DNA from: Branchiostoma floridae
Taxonomy: Eukaryota; Chordata; Leptocardii; Amphioxiformes; Branchiostomatidae
DNA length: 64,000 nucleotides
Assembly (NCBI RefSeq): GCF_000003815.2
Contig: NC_049991.1
Span: 18,002,300-18,066,299, forward strand
Direction of reading: 5' to 3'
Shown here: piece by piece, positions 11,745 to 23,100 of the stretch
Position numbering within the stretch: position 1 is the stretch's first letter
How the letters are laid out: the number at the start of each line of letters is the position of its first letter
Program-made: the position numbers and the translations under genes
Notes under the pieces: generated by a model
Told to the model about the DNA's origin: nothing
Databases searched by the model: none
The model's input: the letters and a program-made list of their open reading frames with translations, nothing else

Positions 11745-12257
11745 CGTTCTGCTGGGCAACAGAACCGCTATGACGAATGTCCAGACGAATATGCTTTTGT
11801 CTTACATATGTCCAAAGTAGAAAACGTCCACAACGGAACATATGTCCTAAACCCTTACCAAAATATTTTTTCCTGCCATCAAATCCCATCTGCTACAAAA
11901 AATTGCCACATCATGCCCATAAAAAGAAATACAAAAAGCCATCTGCTGCACAGCGGAATCGCTAAAGGCCCCCTCTCACTTGACGTGCGGCACGCTTGCG
12001 GCATTGCTGCGTTCGCAAGATGCTCAACGAATTTCAGAGATAAAGAACGAATTTTCTACTTGTTGTGTATTTTGTGGTCTTCTATGTCACACTTTTACGT
12101 ATTGCGCAATATCTGAATTATAACAAATCGGAGAAAATAACAAAACAGTACCGCAGTGAACGAACGCAGCAATGCCGCAAGCGTGCCGCACGTCAAGTGA
12201 GAGGGGGCCTTAAGATGCCCATATGAATATGCTTTTGTATCACATTTGTCCCAAGTA
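11745..12257 (+). pseudogene. Two decayed tandem repeats of the NXPE exon 5 end
   Basis: The last 65 bp or so of copy 1 exon 5 (11516-11581: AACCGCTATGATGGATG, then CTCACATATGTCC) recur at 11755-11822 (AACCGCTATGACGAATG, TTACATATGTCCAAAGTAG) and again at 11952-12257 (GCGGAATCGCTA, AATATGCTTTTGTATCAC, TTTGTCCCAAGTAG). The UTR between copies is duplicated too (ATCTGCTACAAAAAA, AGAAATACAAAA). Only the terminal piece of the exon is repeated. The third copy is interrupted by MITE A1. No complete protein is encoded. Confidence 0.8.
11966..12210. mobile_element. MITE family A, copy 1 (Harbinger-like)
   Basis: A 245-bp element with ~50-bp nearly perfect terminal inverted repeats beginning AGGCCCCCTCTCACTTGACG, flanked by TAA on both sides (11963-11965, 12211-12213). 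A three-base TWA duplication is typical of PIF/Harbinger. It sits inside the decayed exon-5 relic, whose sister copies show the empty site. There is no transposase, so it is non-autonomous. Confidence 0.9.
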
Positions 12258-12414
12258 GGCTATTATGTCAACCCGTAAGTTTCAACAAAGTTTCAACACG
12301 CAATGTTTCAACACCCCAAGAAATATTACAGAACCACTCCGCTATTAATGATGTAGGTATATTTGGGAGAAACCAGACTTATGAGTATGGTAGAAGAAAA
12401 GCGTATCCTGGAAA

Positions 12415-12580
12415 AAGAACTTTGCGACAGACCTGAGTCAGCTAACTGATGTACCCTATGTGACGGAGACTGTCATGTTCGTATAGAACTGTTTGCCACA
12501 GCCGACGCTGTAGGGCTGATATCAATTAGGATTTTACCATCATGGTCAATATTGACCGAAGGGGGTCATGTATAAAAAAT
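12415..12580. repeat. Dispersed ~150-bp repeat, copy 1
   Basis: Matches 27117-27268: GACGCTGTAGGGCTGATATC, AATTAGGATTTTACCAT and the palindromic block TGGTCAATATTGACCGAAGG are shared. Probably a LINE/SINE 3' segment. No ORF. The wider interval 12.3-14.8 kb between NXPE copies 1 and 2 contains only this, the repeat at 13761 and AT-rich sequence. Confidence 0.7.
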
Positions 12581-12699
12581 CAGGTTCAAATGACCAATTT
12601 TATGCAGAATTGCCGGCCGAATTTGCCGGAAGGTTATAACCCACCTTCTCTACTTGTCTTTAGTTATGTTCGAATTGTTTTTGTAATATGATCTCACAA

Positions 12700-12765
12700 T
12701 GATCATCTTAAATCTTTATTGGCAAACTCCCACAAAGGACATTAAAAGTGGAGGCATAGATAAGA
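12700..12765 (-). repeat. Possible retroposon 3' end
   Basis: AAATCTTTATTGGCAAACTC, read on the minus strand, gives an AATAAAGATTT-type end like those at 33379, 44688 and 58480. Weak evidence. Confidence 0.25.
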
Positions 12766-13760
12766 TAACGTAAAAGAAAGTTTATCAACGTAAAAAAGAT
12801 ATCTTTCACAGATAGTCTATGGTCAATAATCGGTGTCACAACGATGACTAGTTATGTTTATTTTAATCGACTTGTGGCAGAATAAGATAAAAAGATATGA
12901 CAATCTTAGAAGAATTTTAATCTTAGAAATGGCTCCAAAATTATAGGAGGATAAATGAAAGTGCTACGTATATATGGGTACTAAGAATGTGTACAAATTT
13001 GCTGCTGGTTTGCCTATTGGGTTATGGTTTAATATGGATTGTTCCTGGTCAGGCAACTAGATTATGATATCATAATTATAGTAAATAATTGGTTATGGTC
13101 GACCAGTCGGATTGTGGCTTGATATTGATACATGATTTTTGAAAATTCTCAATAAAGATTCCTGTTGAGAAATTCATGCCCCGAAGACGAGTTCTGAGAC
13201 CTTGCAGAAGGTCTTTGATTAGCGTTATTTATTCTCTAGCCAAATGAAATGTATTTTGCATGCCCCAAATCATAAGAATCTAGTTTTCCCTTGTCAAATT
13301 ATCCTCTTTCAAAGATTTTAGTGAATAGAAATACCCCTGCAGTTCTAGTATAAAAAAAATCGGATATCAAAACAAAAGCCATCTTTAAAAAAAAAGATCA
13401 AGAGAAAAATATGTCCAGGACAAACAATACAAACAAGCATAAATTCTGTTTCCGTACCAAGGAAAGCCAATCCCAAGACCCACACACATACCAGTCACAT
13501 TGCAGTCCATCCAGAACTTCTTACTTTATGCAACAAACATGTGAAAATTTGAAAACATACACACACAAATACACAGACACATCCACTCACGGGTTTAGTT
13601 ATACATTCTTTGTCATCGAGGTGATAAACCATTTGACCTGTCACAATATTCTTCGGGAGATTAAGATGTTAAACTGGTTTTTGCTCCAGGCCAAAAATGC
13701 CACCGAGGGTGAAAGGGCAAGGTTTAAAGTAGTCAGAGCGGTCGGTAATGAAAGAGTGTT

Positions 13761-13821
13761 AACTATCTGTATCTGTATAGCCGGTATAACCAACCTTCGG
13801 CGTAACACGCAAGTTTCGTAG
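13761..13821 (-). repeat. GATACA-tail retroposon fragment
   Basis: CTATCTGTATCTGTATAGCC, GGTATAACC and CCTTCGGCGTAACACGC match the family at 5477-5548 and 44915-44979, in the same relative order. Confidence 0.65.
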
Positions 13822-14823
13822 GTGTGCCACCAGCTGGTTATATTACGCTGAGCGACGTACGCGTGTCACACCTAACCTTTGCACATTTGACTGCAAATGT
13901 GTAAAGCTATATCTAGTGAGGATGCCTCTACTGTACTTGATGGCGACGAGTTCCACTGTACGATTGCTTTTGGACAGTAAAAATATCTTATACAACACCT
14001 CTGTATGATGGACCTCTGAGGATATATAATGTTAATCTGACAAGTTCAATTTTCAAACTGAAGGCTCCAGTTTTATATCGGAAATTCCCGTCGTAAGCAC
14101 GTCATGTCATCACGTCACCACTTTATTTGATACGCACGGCTGCACCAGTTAATTTGTGCAGCACGTTGCTCCACAGGTTTCTCATGGCCAGGTTAATTAC
14201 TAGGTGACCTCTGATTATCTGTAAAGGTCGGGAAACAATGGGGCTGCTTAAGGAGTTAACAGTATGTTTAACCTTACAAAACCTGTTTAAAAACACACAA
14301 TTTACAATTTCAATTGGAACTCCATGCGTAATATATCATTTCAAATTATTGTATGGATGCATGAACTGAATATTATTCATTAGGATCCAGATTTCTCAAT
14401 GAAGACGTCTTCGATTAACCTCATATTTAGCCTTTTGCAGAAAATATACCTACTTTGAACATTTTATCACAGGACATGTTGTTAGCAACAGAAGCATACA
14501 CGTGTGTGGACAACGTTTTGTGCCAACTTTCATGACCATTCATGACACTAGAGCGTAAGGTATGGATACACTGGTTACCTTTAATCTCTGTTACGTTACC
14601 ATACTGTAATTTACATGTATCAATACAGCAGTGAGTTGTCACTATTATGTGCGTTTTGACTTTATGACTATGTTAAATATGCTGTTCAAAGGTTTCAGAA
14701 GGCAAATACGTGTATCTAATTATTCCAAGATGCTAACAGATGGTATGTATGTATATGTCTGATGTTAACGTAGCAGAACAATTTATATTCTTATGTAACC
14801 ACGTCTGTTGTTGACAGGTAGAG

Positions 14824-17801
14824 ATGACCTACTCTCGAAGGCTGGGAGCGTTTGTAGTGCTCATCGCCTTCAACATTGTTGTGTTTCTAGCATTGGTAAG
14901 TTATTTCAAACGTTCGTGAGTGAATATGTAAAAATCTGCTGATAGCTCTTCTTGGTATTAATGATTTTAATAAGCGGACGGGTTTTTTAGTAGTCTGTTT
15001 CAAAATATATTTATTCATGATATTAAAAGATCTATAAAACACAAGTTTGCAATGTAGTCAAAGTATAGTTACAATATATTAAACATTATAAGATAGTCTG
15101 TGAATAAAACTGTGAATAAAATGTGTTTTTCCTCCTGTTCATACAGCATGTGACCTTCTACTCTTCGAGTCGAGCACATTTTCTGACACAAAAGCGAGGT
15201 CACTTAATTGGACGGGTTAATAGCCGCCTGGCCCTGGAGCGAGTTACACACACAAACAGCACCACGTTTGTAGTGCTCGGCAGAGAGCGGGAGTACCGCC
15301 AAGGGGACGTTCTTACTGCAGTCATACAGGCGAGAGACGCCGGTGGAAGACCGAAGACGTACGGAGGAGACTTTTTCCGCGCGAAGCTCGTCAGTGTCCG
15401 GCCCAGGGAGGCGAGTAGCGCTGGGCACGTGACCGACCATGGGAACGGTACCTACACGGTGCAGTTCCCACTGTACTTCGTAGGGGGCGTCAAGGTAAGT
15501 GTTAAGCAACCTCATTTCTAACTTCTTGAAACTGACGAATGGTAGTGACTATCGTTTGTTGATAACGGAGAGGTCTGTCAGCATATGATAACTAGAAAAC
15601 GCTATGGTGGATTGTTATGACATTTTATGTTTGGGTAGGACTTCATAGGTTCTTGAAATGATCGGATTATAAGCCCCATAGCGGCTTGTTATGGTACTGC
15701 AGCATAACGTCCGGTTTCATATTTTGTATCTTCCATGAATCTGTCATACTGTTGGGTCGGCTCAAAGGTCATTTTTGCTTGTCACTGATAATCATAAGCT
15801 GCTATAAATATTTAAAAAAAACTGTCCTGCACATACTGTGTATGTATACGGTCATACTATTTGAGTCTCGCATCTAATCAGCCGATATGCCCGATGTCAA
15901 ATGACATCACAATGACGTCACTTGGCTGTATCTATAATAAAAAGAAATGTCATTCATCGAAGGTGTCGATCGAACTCGTGCACCCTAGCGAGGCAGTGAA
16001 GATACTGCGGTGCATACGAGAGGTCCCTGCAAAGAGAGGGTACGAATGTATCTTCATAGACTTCCAGCGGGGCACCCGAGAGGAACGACCATGTTTCACC
16101 TCTCAACCTCCGGGACGGCCACCGCACCAACTGTGCGATCTGTCCAGAAAGGAGGCGAACGGGACTTGGTTCTGCGAGAGACCGGACTCTTTGCCGTGCT
16201 CTGCTATCGCAGCATGTCGTCGAAACGTGACCGAGAAGGGAAAGGGGTCATCGACAAGACTTGATGTAGCGTCAGAAGACGAAATGAAACTCTTTCGAAA
16301 GTAAGAAAAACTCTATTCATTCTGATTTCTGCTGCATGCATAAATCAACACTAAATATATGATATTGTTATTAGACGTTTTCACTAACGAAATAAAAAAA
16401 TGACAAGAAACTAGCTGCTAGCCTGGGTAAGATTTTTCGTTGTAACCGTTGACTCAATCGGTCCGTCGCTGGCAAGCGAAAGGATTGAGCCAGCGGTTAC
16501 AACGATGGTACCCATGCTAACTAGCTTCAACGCCGTTCAGAATAACAAAGTCAAATGACAGTTTTATGATTTCACAAAGTTATCTTGATGTAAGAAATAA
16601 GTTTATGCCTTTTAATAGACTTTTTTATCTTCTTACAGACCGTATGTAGAATCAGAGCCTCTGAAACAGGACAGCCCAAGACCCATAGATGTCAAGGAAT
16701 CAGTATCGCCCATCTTCCACAGTCTTCCCGCATGTTCTGGGAACTCACGCGAAGTTTTCGGTCATGGTTACTGGTCCGGCAACGTCTGGAAATCCTCAAT
16801 CTGTAGAGTTAGACAGTTTACAAGGACGGACGCGCGAAATTGTCTCGTCAATAGGACAATTTACATACAAGGGGATTCAACCATCAGACAGTGGTTCTTA
16901 TGGTTGGCGGCGGGACACAGCAAGGGAAGCCTCAAACCAGGTAAAGTAATATATATAACGTTACATATACACTCCAAAATTAAAAAAGAACATGATCCTA
17001 GTTTTCTGCCTTTGTTATGTTCCGGCGCACTAACGCGTGAGTTTTCAGCACAGTGACACAAAGTCGTTTTAATGTACTCAAAGTCTGTATCCCGCTCCAC
17101 GTCACAGGAGTTGATAGGCCTTTGTGTAGAAGGTCTCCCCCACCCTTCGCAACGAAATACTAACTGTAAACTCGGTATGCGGATGTTTTTTTCCTTGTGT
17201 CCAACAAATCTTAGCCGACAACATGTTATCTATGATCAAAAATGAGTTATTGTTTTAGGTCTCGCTCGTATGCTTTGTTGTTCCAGGCCCTGCAATTGCT
17301 GTCAACAAAGAACTGAACGTCGCTGTTCACTACCGTTCTCACGGCCTCCCCGTATTGGGATCGCAGTGGATGAACATCTCCCGAATCAGATACGTTGTAG
17401 ACGAGGTAGACTCCATCCATGGCGGCCCAAACACGGTCATAGTTCTGGGTCTATGGGCTCACTTTACGGCTGAACCTCTAGAGATGTTTCGGGCTCGACT
17501 CTACGCCATCCAGAACGCCATACGTCGTCTTCTCCAGCGCAGTCCCGGCACGCGGGTGTTCGTGAGGACTGGAACGACGCGAGAACACAAAGGCATGTCC
17601 TTCTACCTGCGCGGAAGCGACTGGCTGGCGTATCAGATCACACAAGAAATCAGAAAGATCTTCGGGCCTGATAGGAGCGTGGTTGTGTTGGACACGTGGG
17701 ACATGAGCGTGTGCCAGTGGGAAGCTGATGATGTTCACCCGGGACCTGCTATGGTAGACAGTCAGATGAACATGCTACTGTCTCATATATGCCCCGAGTA
17801 G
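14824..17801 (+). CDS. NXPE-family protein, copy 2
   Basis: Five exons join in frame to 524 residues: 14824-14895, 15147-15494, 15963-16300, 16639-16940 and 17287-17801 (stop TAG), with the same intron phases (0, 0, 2, 1) as its neighbours. Exon 1 follows TTGTTGACAG and encodes a type II anchor (hydrophobic residues about 8-24). The stretch between anchor and neurexophilin-like domain is shorter than in copy 1. Exon 4 has YIQGDST (Ser about 333) and exon 5 has DTWDMSVCQW and VHPGPAM (His about 504), so the presumed catalytic residues are intact. The acceptor of exon 3 (TCATCGAAG) lacks a proper pyrimidine tract, although the coding frame demands it; this exon may splice weakly. A GACGTCAC (CRE-like) motif lies about 50 bp upstream of it. 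The role is inferred from the family: secretory-pathway acyl-ester or O-acetyl chemistry on glycans. Confidence 0.9.
16421..16524. mobile_element. ~95-bp foldback element in NXPE copy 2 intron 3
   Basis: Arms TAGCCTGGGTA / TACCCATGCTA and CGTTGTAACCG / CGGTTACAACG, with the middle CTCAATC / GATTGAG and TCGCT / AGCGA, form a long hairpin. ACTAGCT occurs just outside both ends, a possible 7-8-bp target duplication. The terminus TAGCCTGG is shared with the 79-bp element at 24938-25016, suggesting a related hAT-like MITE group. Confidence 0.65.
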
Positions 17802-18514
17802 GGAAATCTAATATCAAATATATATTAAGCAAGCACAATCAGACACTACGTTACCTCTCATAGCAAAGAGTTGATAAGTGATTTAAAAACACGAAGAAGA
17901 CTCGATGAATGTTCCATGTCCATGGTTTAGCCCTCTTCAGGTTTGGATGACCAATCCCTTAGAGCACGTGACCTCGCGTGACGTCAGGAATTGGTGAAGG
18001 TGCAGGGATGTTTTACCCACCCGGTACCCCCGTCTCTGTTTGGCAATGCCTGTGTTTTTGTTATACTCTGAAAAATCACTGTTTGATGGTGAATCATTAC
18101 GATATTCTTATTGTTTATGTTGACAGTTTGAGATTAAAGAAAACAGACTACTTGCTGCTTGGAAGCAGATGATATTTGTTTGATATATCGTTCAGCTCTA
18201 CAGAAGATTGTGAGGCCTATGACGTCGCATATAGGGTATGGCTTTTCGTAATAAGAAGACCGATAGTATGTTTTCCCAATCACCGAAGTCTTTTGACCGG
18301 AGCGCCACCGTCAGGGAAATCATACCGCCTAAATCGTTTTTGTTGTTGTTTTCGCCCACCTTCCATTAGGCTTTAAAATCCCACCTGATCTTCCTGACTA
18401 TCTCTAAACAAACTCATACACTTACTCCAAATGTTCTTCAAGCAATGACTGTTATAAAAGTAAGGTACATACCTACATATTTTCGGCGGCTAACAGTCCA
18501 TCTTGCTCAGGAGA

Positions 18515-18562
18515 GTGACCTAGTCTCGATCTCGCGAGAGAGCACGAGACTAGGTCAGGCTT
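18515..18562. repeat. Short inverted repeat
   Basis: TGACCTAGTCTCG and CGAGACTAGGTCA are perfect reverse complements around an internal TCTCGCGAGA palindrome. Possibly a tiny foldback element. Intergenic between NXPE copies 2 and 3. Confidence 0.7.
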
Positions 18563-18617
18563 GCGTAGATATACTATACAAGTATTGTGCACAGCTTTGG
18601 TATAGTCACAGTCAAAC

Positions 18618-18665
18618 TCAAACTCATTTATTTATTTAGCCAGGTGACGGAGAATAACGGAGAGA
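18618..18665 (-). repeat. LINE 3'-tail fragment
   Basis: ATTTATTTATTTAGCCAGGT resembles the 3' end of the LINE at the right edge of the window (TTTATTTATTTATCCAGG at 63322). Only the tail is recognisable. The rest of 17.85-19.4 kb shows no gene. Confidence 0.35.
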
Positions 18666-19439
18666 GAGATGGAAAATTACGTCACGTATAACAACATACC
18701 CATCCATATGCCTTCCAAATCCTGACATACCAGGCAAGTTTTGATTGCAACAGCTTAACGTTACTCTCCGTACAGTCACGTATCGAAGCCTGTGGCGCTA
18801 GGTGGCGAAAGCTAGCTAACGCACACGGTCAACACGTGCCTTCGAGCCTGAGCCAAACAATATCAACATGCATATGAAGGGGGCACTGAGAACTTCTCTT
18901 TTCCTTAATTTATGTGTCTATCGCAGTTTTAATGAGATGTTCATCAGAGGAGAGGGTTTTGCGTTGAGAATCCCAGTTATTTACGATCATGGCTGCTGAT
19001 TACATATTCTGCCAAGGGAGGCTACAATAACCTTCTTGATTTCTGGTTGCCTAATAACCTTGCCCCAGTCACCTGATACGACCCTCCAAAATGGGGGGAT
19101 CTTTCGCAATCAGATGGCTTTTATTATTACATGTAAAATAGAACATTTTTTTAGTTCAGAGCTGCAGGTCCCACGTGAATAAAAGAGATGTACAATCATG
19201 TGTATTGTTTTACCTGCGTGACATAATCTCCCCCACTGTGACGGAAGGTAGGTCACCCTGTGTGAACAGCTTCACACTCCCAGTCACCCATGGAGTCAGG
19301 TGTTGGGCTGGGGTGTAACCTAATCTGTCTGTTACACACAAGAACGACTTGAAACGTCAACAGCTCCCTCCGCGACGTGTGTACTCCATGGACATTTTCA
19401 CGTTGATTTACCTGTACGCACGTAGAACAAGGCGGTGTA

Positions 19440-19497
19440 ATTCGGGCTCAGTCATTCGAAAGACATGCAGGCGTGGCCGGCTAAGGAAGAAAATGCG
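19440..19497 (+). other. Candidate 5' non-coding exon of NXPE copy 3
   Basis: AGGAAGAAAATGCG is followed by a consensus donor GTAAGTCG at 19498, and the next strong acceptor downstream is TTGTTGACAG (20157-20166), three bases before the ATG of copy 3. All three copies have an acceptor immediately before the start codon, so each needs an upstream non-coding exon; this is the best-looking one. The 5' limit is not determinable. Confidence 0.3.
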
Positions 19498-20168
19498 GTA
19501 AGTCGTCCTTTTTCTGTTTAGAGCAAACCCTAAATGTAGGTACACGATTGAAACAGTAAAAGACTAATCATGTACAAATACATCTGTTACAATTGTTTTA
19601 AGAGGAGGGAGGCATGTAAACGATAGATTTACTGGTACATAGCAAATCTGTAGTTGTTCTGTTGCTCCAATAATTAAATGACAGCACTACAAGTAGTGGT
19701 ATTCTACGTTTAGTGTCTAACGGCAACGTAATAGTATAAATACTGCATTTAGTCCATGTAAGCAAAACATGCATATAAAATTATTGTTGGAAATACTGTA
19801 TGTTAGTCATGGGGAACACTTGACTCTCTGACTGTTAGAAATTTAAAAAAAGAATAGCTTTGGTTGGGGTTAGGTTAAACATTGTTATATGTAAGAAAAT
19901 CCTTCGACAGACAGTGAAGCAAGATCCATTTCTGCGAAGCAATACAGCGCTCATCATGTTACCAACTTGTTCCCGATCCTTGATGCTAATCAACATAGGT
20001 GAACCAAATTTTAAAACAGGCATAATGTTCTTGTTCTCAATAATACTTTACTGCTTCTCGTATGTTTTAGATTCATTGTTTTGTCCTTGGCCCCTGGCTT
20101 TTTCGTGACCCTACATGACCTCTGGTTACCTCTCTGTTATTTGTCCTTTTATTTTTTTGTTGACAGTA

Positions 20169-23100
20169 ATGCGATCTTCTCGGATGGCGACGGTGTTGGG
20201 GACGCTCACTACTGTGATGCTTGTGTCCCTCATGGTAACGTTTTTATTGTTTCTATCAATGCTTGTCTAAGTGTTACTAATGTTGTTTCTTGACCAACAT
20301 GCGAAGAGTCTTTATCCTTGTCGCTTACTTAAAATCGTTGCCGTACTTCTGAAAGACAGCCCACTACTTAATACCTTCTGTCCTGTTTCTAAACAGAGCT
20401 AATAGCAGTCGGAATCTAATCTACGAACTCACATTCAATAGTTCAGGGTTTTACCATGAGTAAATAATCAGCATAGTCCTTTGTTTTAACCAAGAAGGTT
20501 GCAAACCTCCTTGCTTTGACACACATCTCTACGTTACGCCTCGCGTATTTATTAACCAAATATTCCGGGTAACCTTCGACAAGTATGTTGAGTTCTTTAA
20601 TGCTTCCTGTGGTATTTATCAGTAATATTTACTTTATTTCAATTCGTGCCATGCAGAGTTTGGAACTATTCTACTCTACCGATCAACTGGATCTTCCGCC
20701 GTCACACAGGTGGATTCACCTGTTTGAGCAGGTCACGCACCCCAACTACACCACGTTTGTGCTGAACAGAGAGCGGGAGTACCGCCAAGGAGACGTTCTT
20801 ACTGCAGTAATACAGGCGAGAGACGCCAGCGGAAGACCGAAGACGTACGGAGGAGACTTTTTCCGCGCGAAGGTCGTCAGTGTCCAGCCCAGAGAGGCGA
20901 GTAGCGCTGGGCACGTGACCGACCATGGGAACGGTACCTACACGGTGCAGTTCCCGCTGTACTGGACAGGGGGCGTGATGGTGAGTGCGCTTTCCATTGA
21001 CGTCATACTAATAATAATTTGAACCTCCCAATGTCCATATTGGCGGGTGATTGTTTTAACTTTATCAAAGACATCTTTGTGTGATTTTACCGGCGTACAC
21101 TGTAATCCAACAAGGCGCAGATGACGTTAAATAAATAGCATGTTTATAAGCTAGTTCACGATTTGGATTGCGCATGTGCAGCGTAATGTATTGTGGGTAA
21201 TAGGTCAAAGGCCATGGCCATTGGCATTCAACTTTGACCTATGACCCACAATGTATCACAATGCATGCGCACGTTAAACCATGCTTACTGTCGACTTTGC
21301 CGGGTCCTCTACAAAAACAATCTACATAAATTTTGACGGTTTAAGAAAAACGAATACCAAACATTTTCATTTACGTGTTTATGTGTTTAATTCCAGGTGT
21401 CGGTGCAACTTGTCCATCCAAGCGAAGCAGTGATGGTACTACAGCGTGTGAGAGAGATCCCGAATAAGAGGATCTTCTTCTGCTCATTCGTTGACGTTAA
21501 AGCGAACATCGTTGCAGTTCAGCGGTGTTTTAGTTCTAAGCCTACGAATCTACCCTCTAACCGACTGTGTGGTGTGACAAAACACGACACGAACTTCCAG
21601 TGGTTTTGTAAACGACCTGCCAGACTGCCTTGCTCTAGTATGTTAAAGTGCTGGTGGAAACAGAATGAGACATACGACCAGGTCACGACTCTCGTGTCTC
21701 CAACTGAAAGAAAACTCTTTGAAAGGTATCATTCTCGATTTTCCTCATTTGTCCAATGTCTTTTGCTACATCTAGGTATGGGGGTATAACTTTCCATTAA
21801 CTAGTTACATTCAAAAACTAGTTAACAAAAATGAATTAAACCTTTAGAATAATAAAGTTCCATCAAAAGGTTTGTCTTTACTCATAACTCATACTTTGTC
21901 TCCAAGATATTTCTGTTTTTTTTTTTCAAGATTTCGGTCTTTTCTTTTCTCAAAGTTTTGTATTTGCTATCTATTCACTGATATATATATGACATGACTA
22001 CGTGTCTGAATTGTATTCTTGTTCTTGTTTTGTTACTGGTTAACACCCCTTGTGTTTGTTAGGGCAATCCACCCAGGGCGCGGTACTGCTGTTTTATTGG
22101 CCGTTCCTTAAGGCCCCCTCTCACTTGACGTGCGGCACGCTTGCGGCATTGCTGCGTTCGGAAGATGCTCAACGAATTTCAGAGATAAAGAACGAATTTT
22201 CTTACTTGTTGTATATTTTGTCGTCTTTTATGTTATACTTTTACGTATTGCGCAATATCTGAATCATAAAAAATCGAAGAAAATAACAAAACAGTGACGC
22301 AGTGAACGAACGCAGCAATGCCGCAAGCGTGCCGCACGTCAAGTGAGAGGGGGCCTTTAGGTGTTGTAACACCTCTTCCTTGAACTTGACGGGGTCTGTA
22401 TTCTGACATACCACCTTCCTTCCAACAGTCCTTACTTAGAGGCAGAGCTGGAAGAAGACACCCCAATTGCAAGACAACCTATTCATGTCATGGTGCCGAG
22501 ACAGTCTGCTGCTAAACGTCTTCCCGAGTGTTCTAATAAGACCACGCCTGACGCCCCACACCAAGGGTACTGGTCCGGAAATGTCTGGAAGTCCTCAGTT
22601 TGTAGTGTCAGGATATTCAAGAAGCAGGAGATGTCGAGGTGCCTTGCCAAGAAAACGGTTTACCTTCACGGCGACTCCACCCTCCGACAGTGGTATCTTC
22701 GGCTGGTCAGGGTTATACCGACGCGCAGGCGTGGAAACGATCATGCAGGTCGGACTATGTTTCCTTTTTCTTTTGATTGACTGATCGATCAATTGATTCA
22801 TTGATTCTTTTTTCATCCAATCAGCAGTCGCATTAATCAATCAGTGGAATAATAAATCAAATGGCGTTTATTGATTATGAAATGCATCCCTATTGTACGG
22901 TTGTTTCGTACGTTAACAAGACATATTATGCAAACGGTTTCGTGATTTTCGTTCATACAAGCATTATACGACATATCCTCTCAAAATGCGGCTATCGGAA
23001 AACAGTTGTGTTGATTCTTAGTTTAAAACTGAATAGACCGTTTTCACACTTCCCATAATACATTGCGACAGGGTTCCGGATATGGATGTTGACTGGGATG

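Noticed and set aside
16421-16524. microRNA precursor hairpin
   Set aside because: The hairpin is transposon-like (flanking duplication, TAGCCTGG terminus shared with another element), so a MITE is the better explanation.
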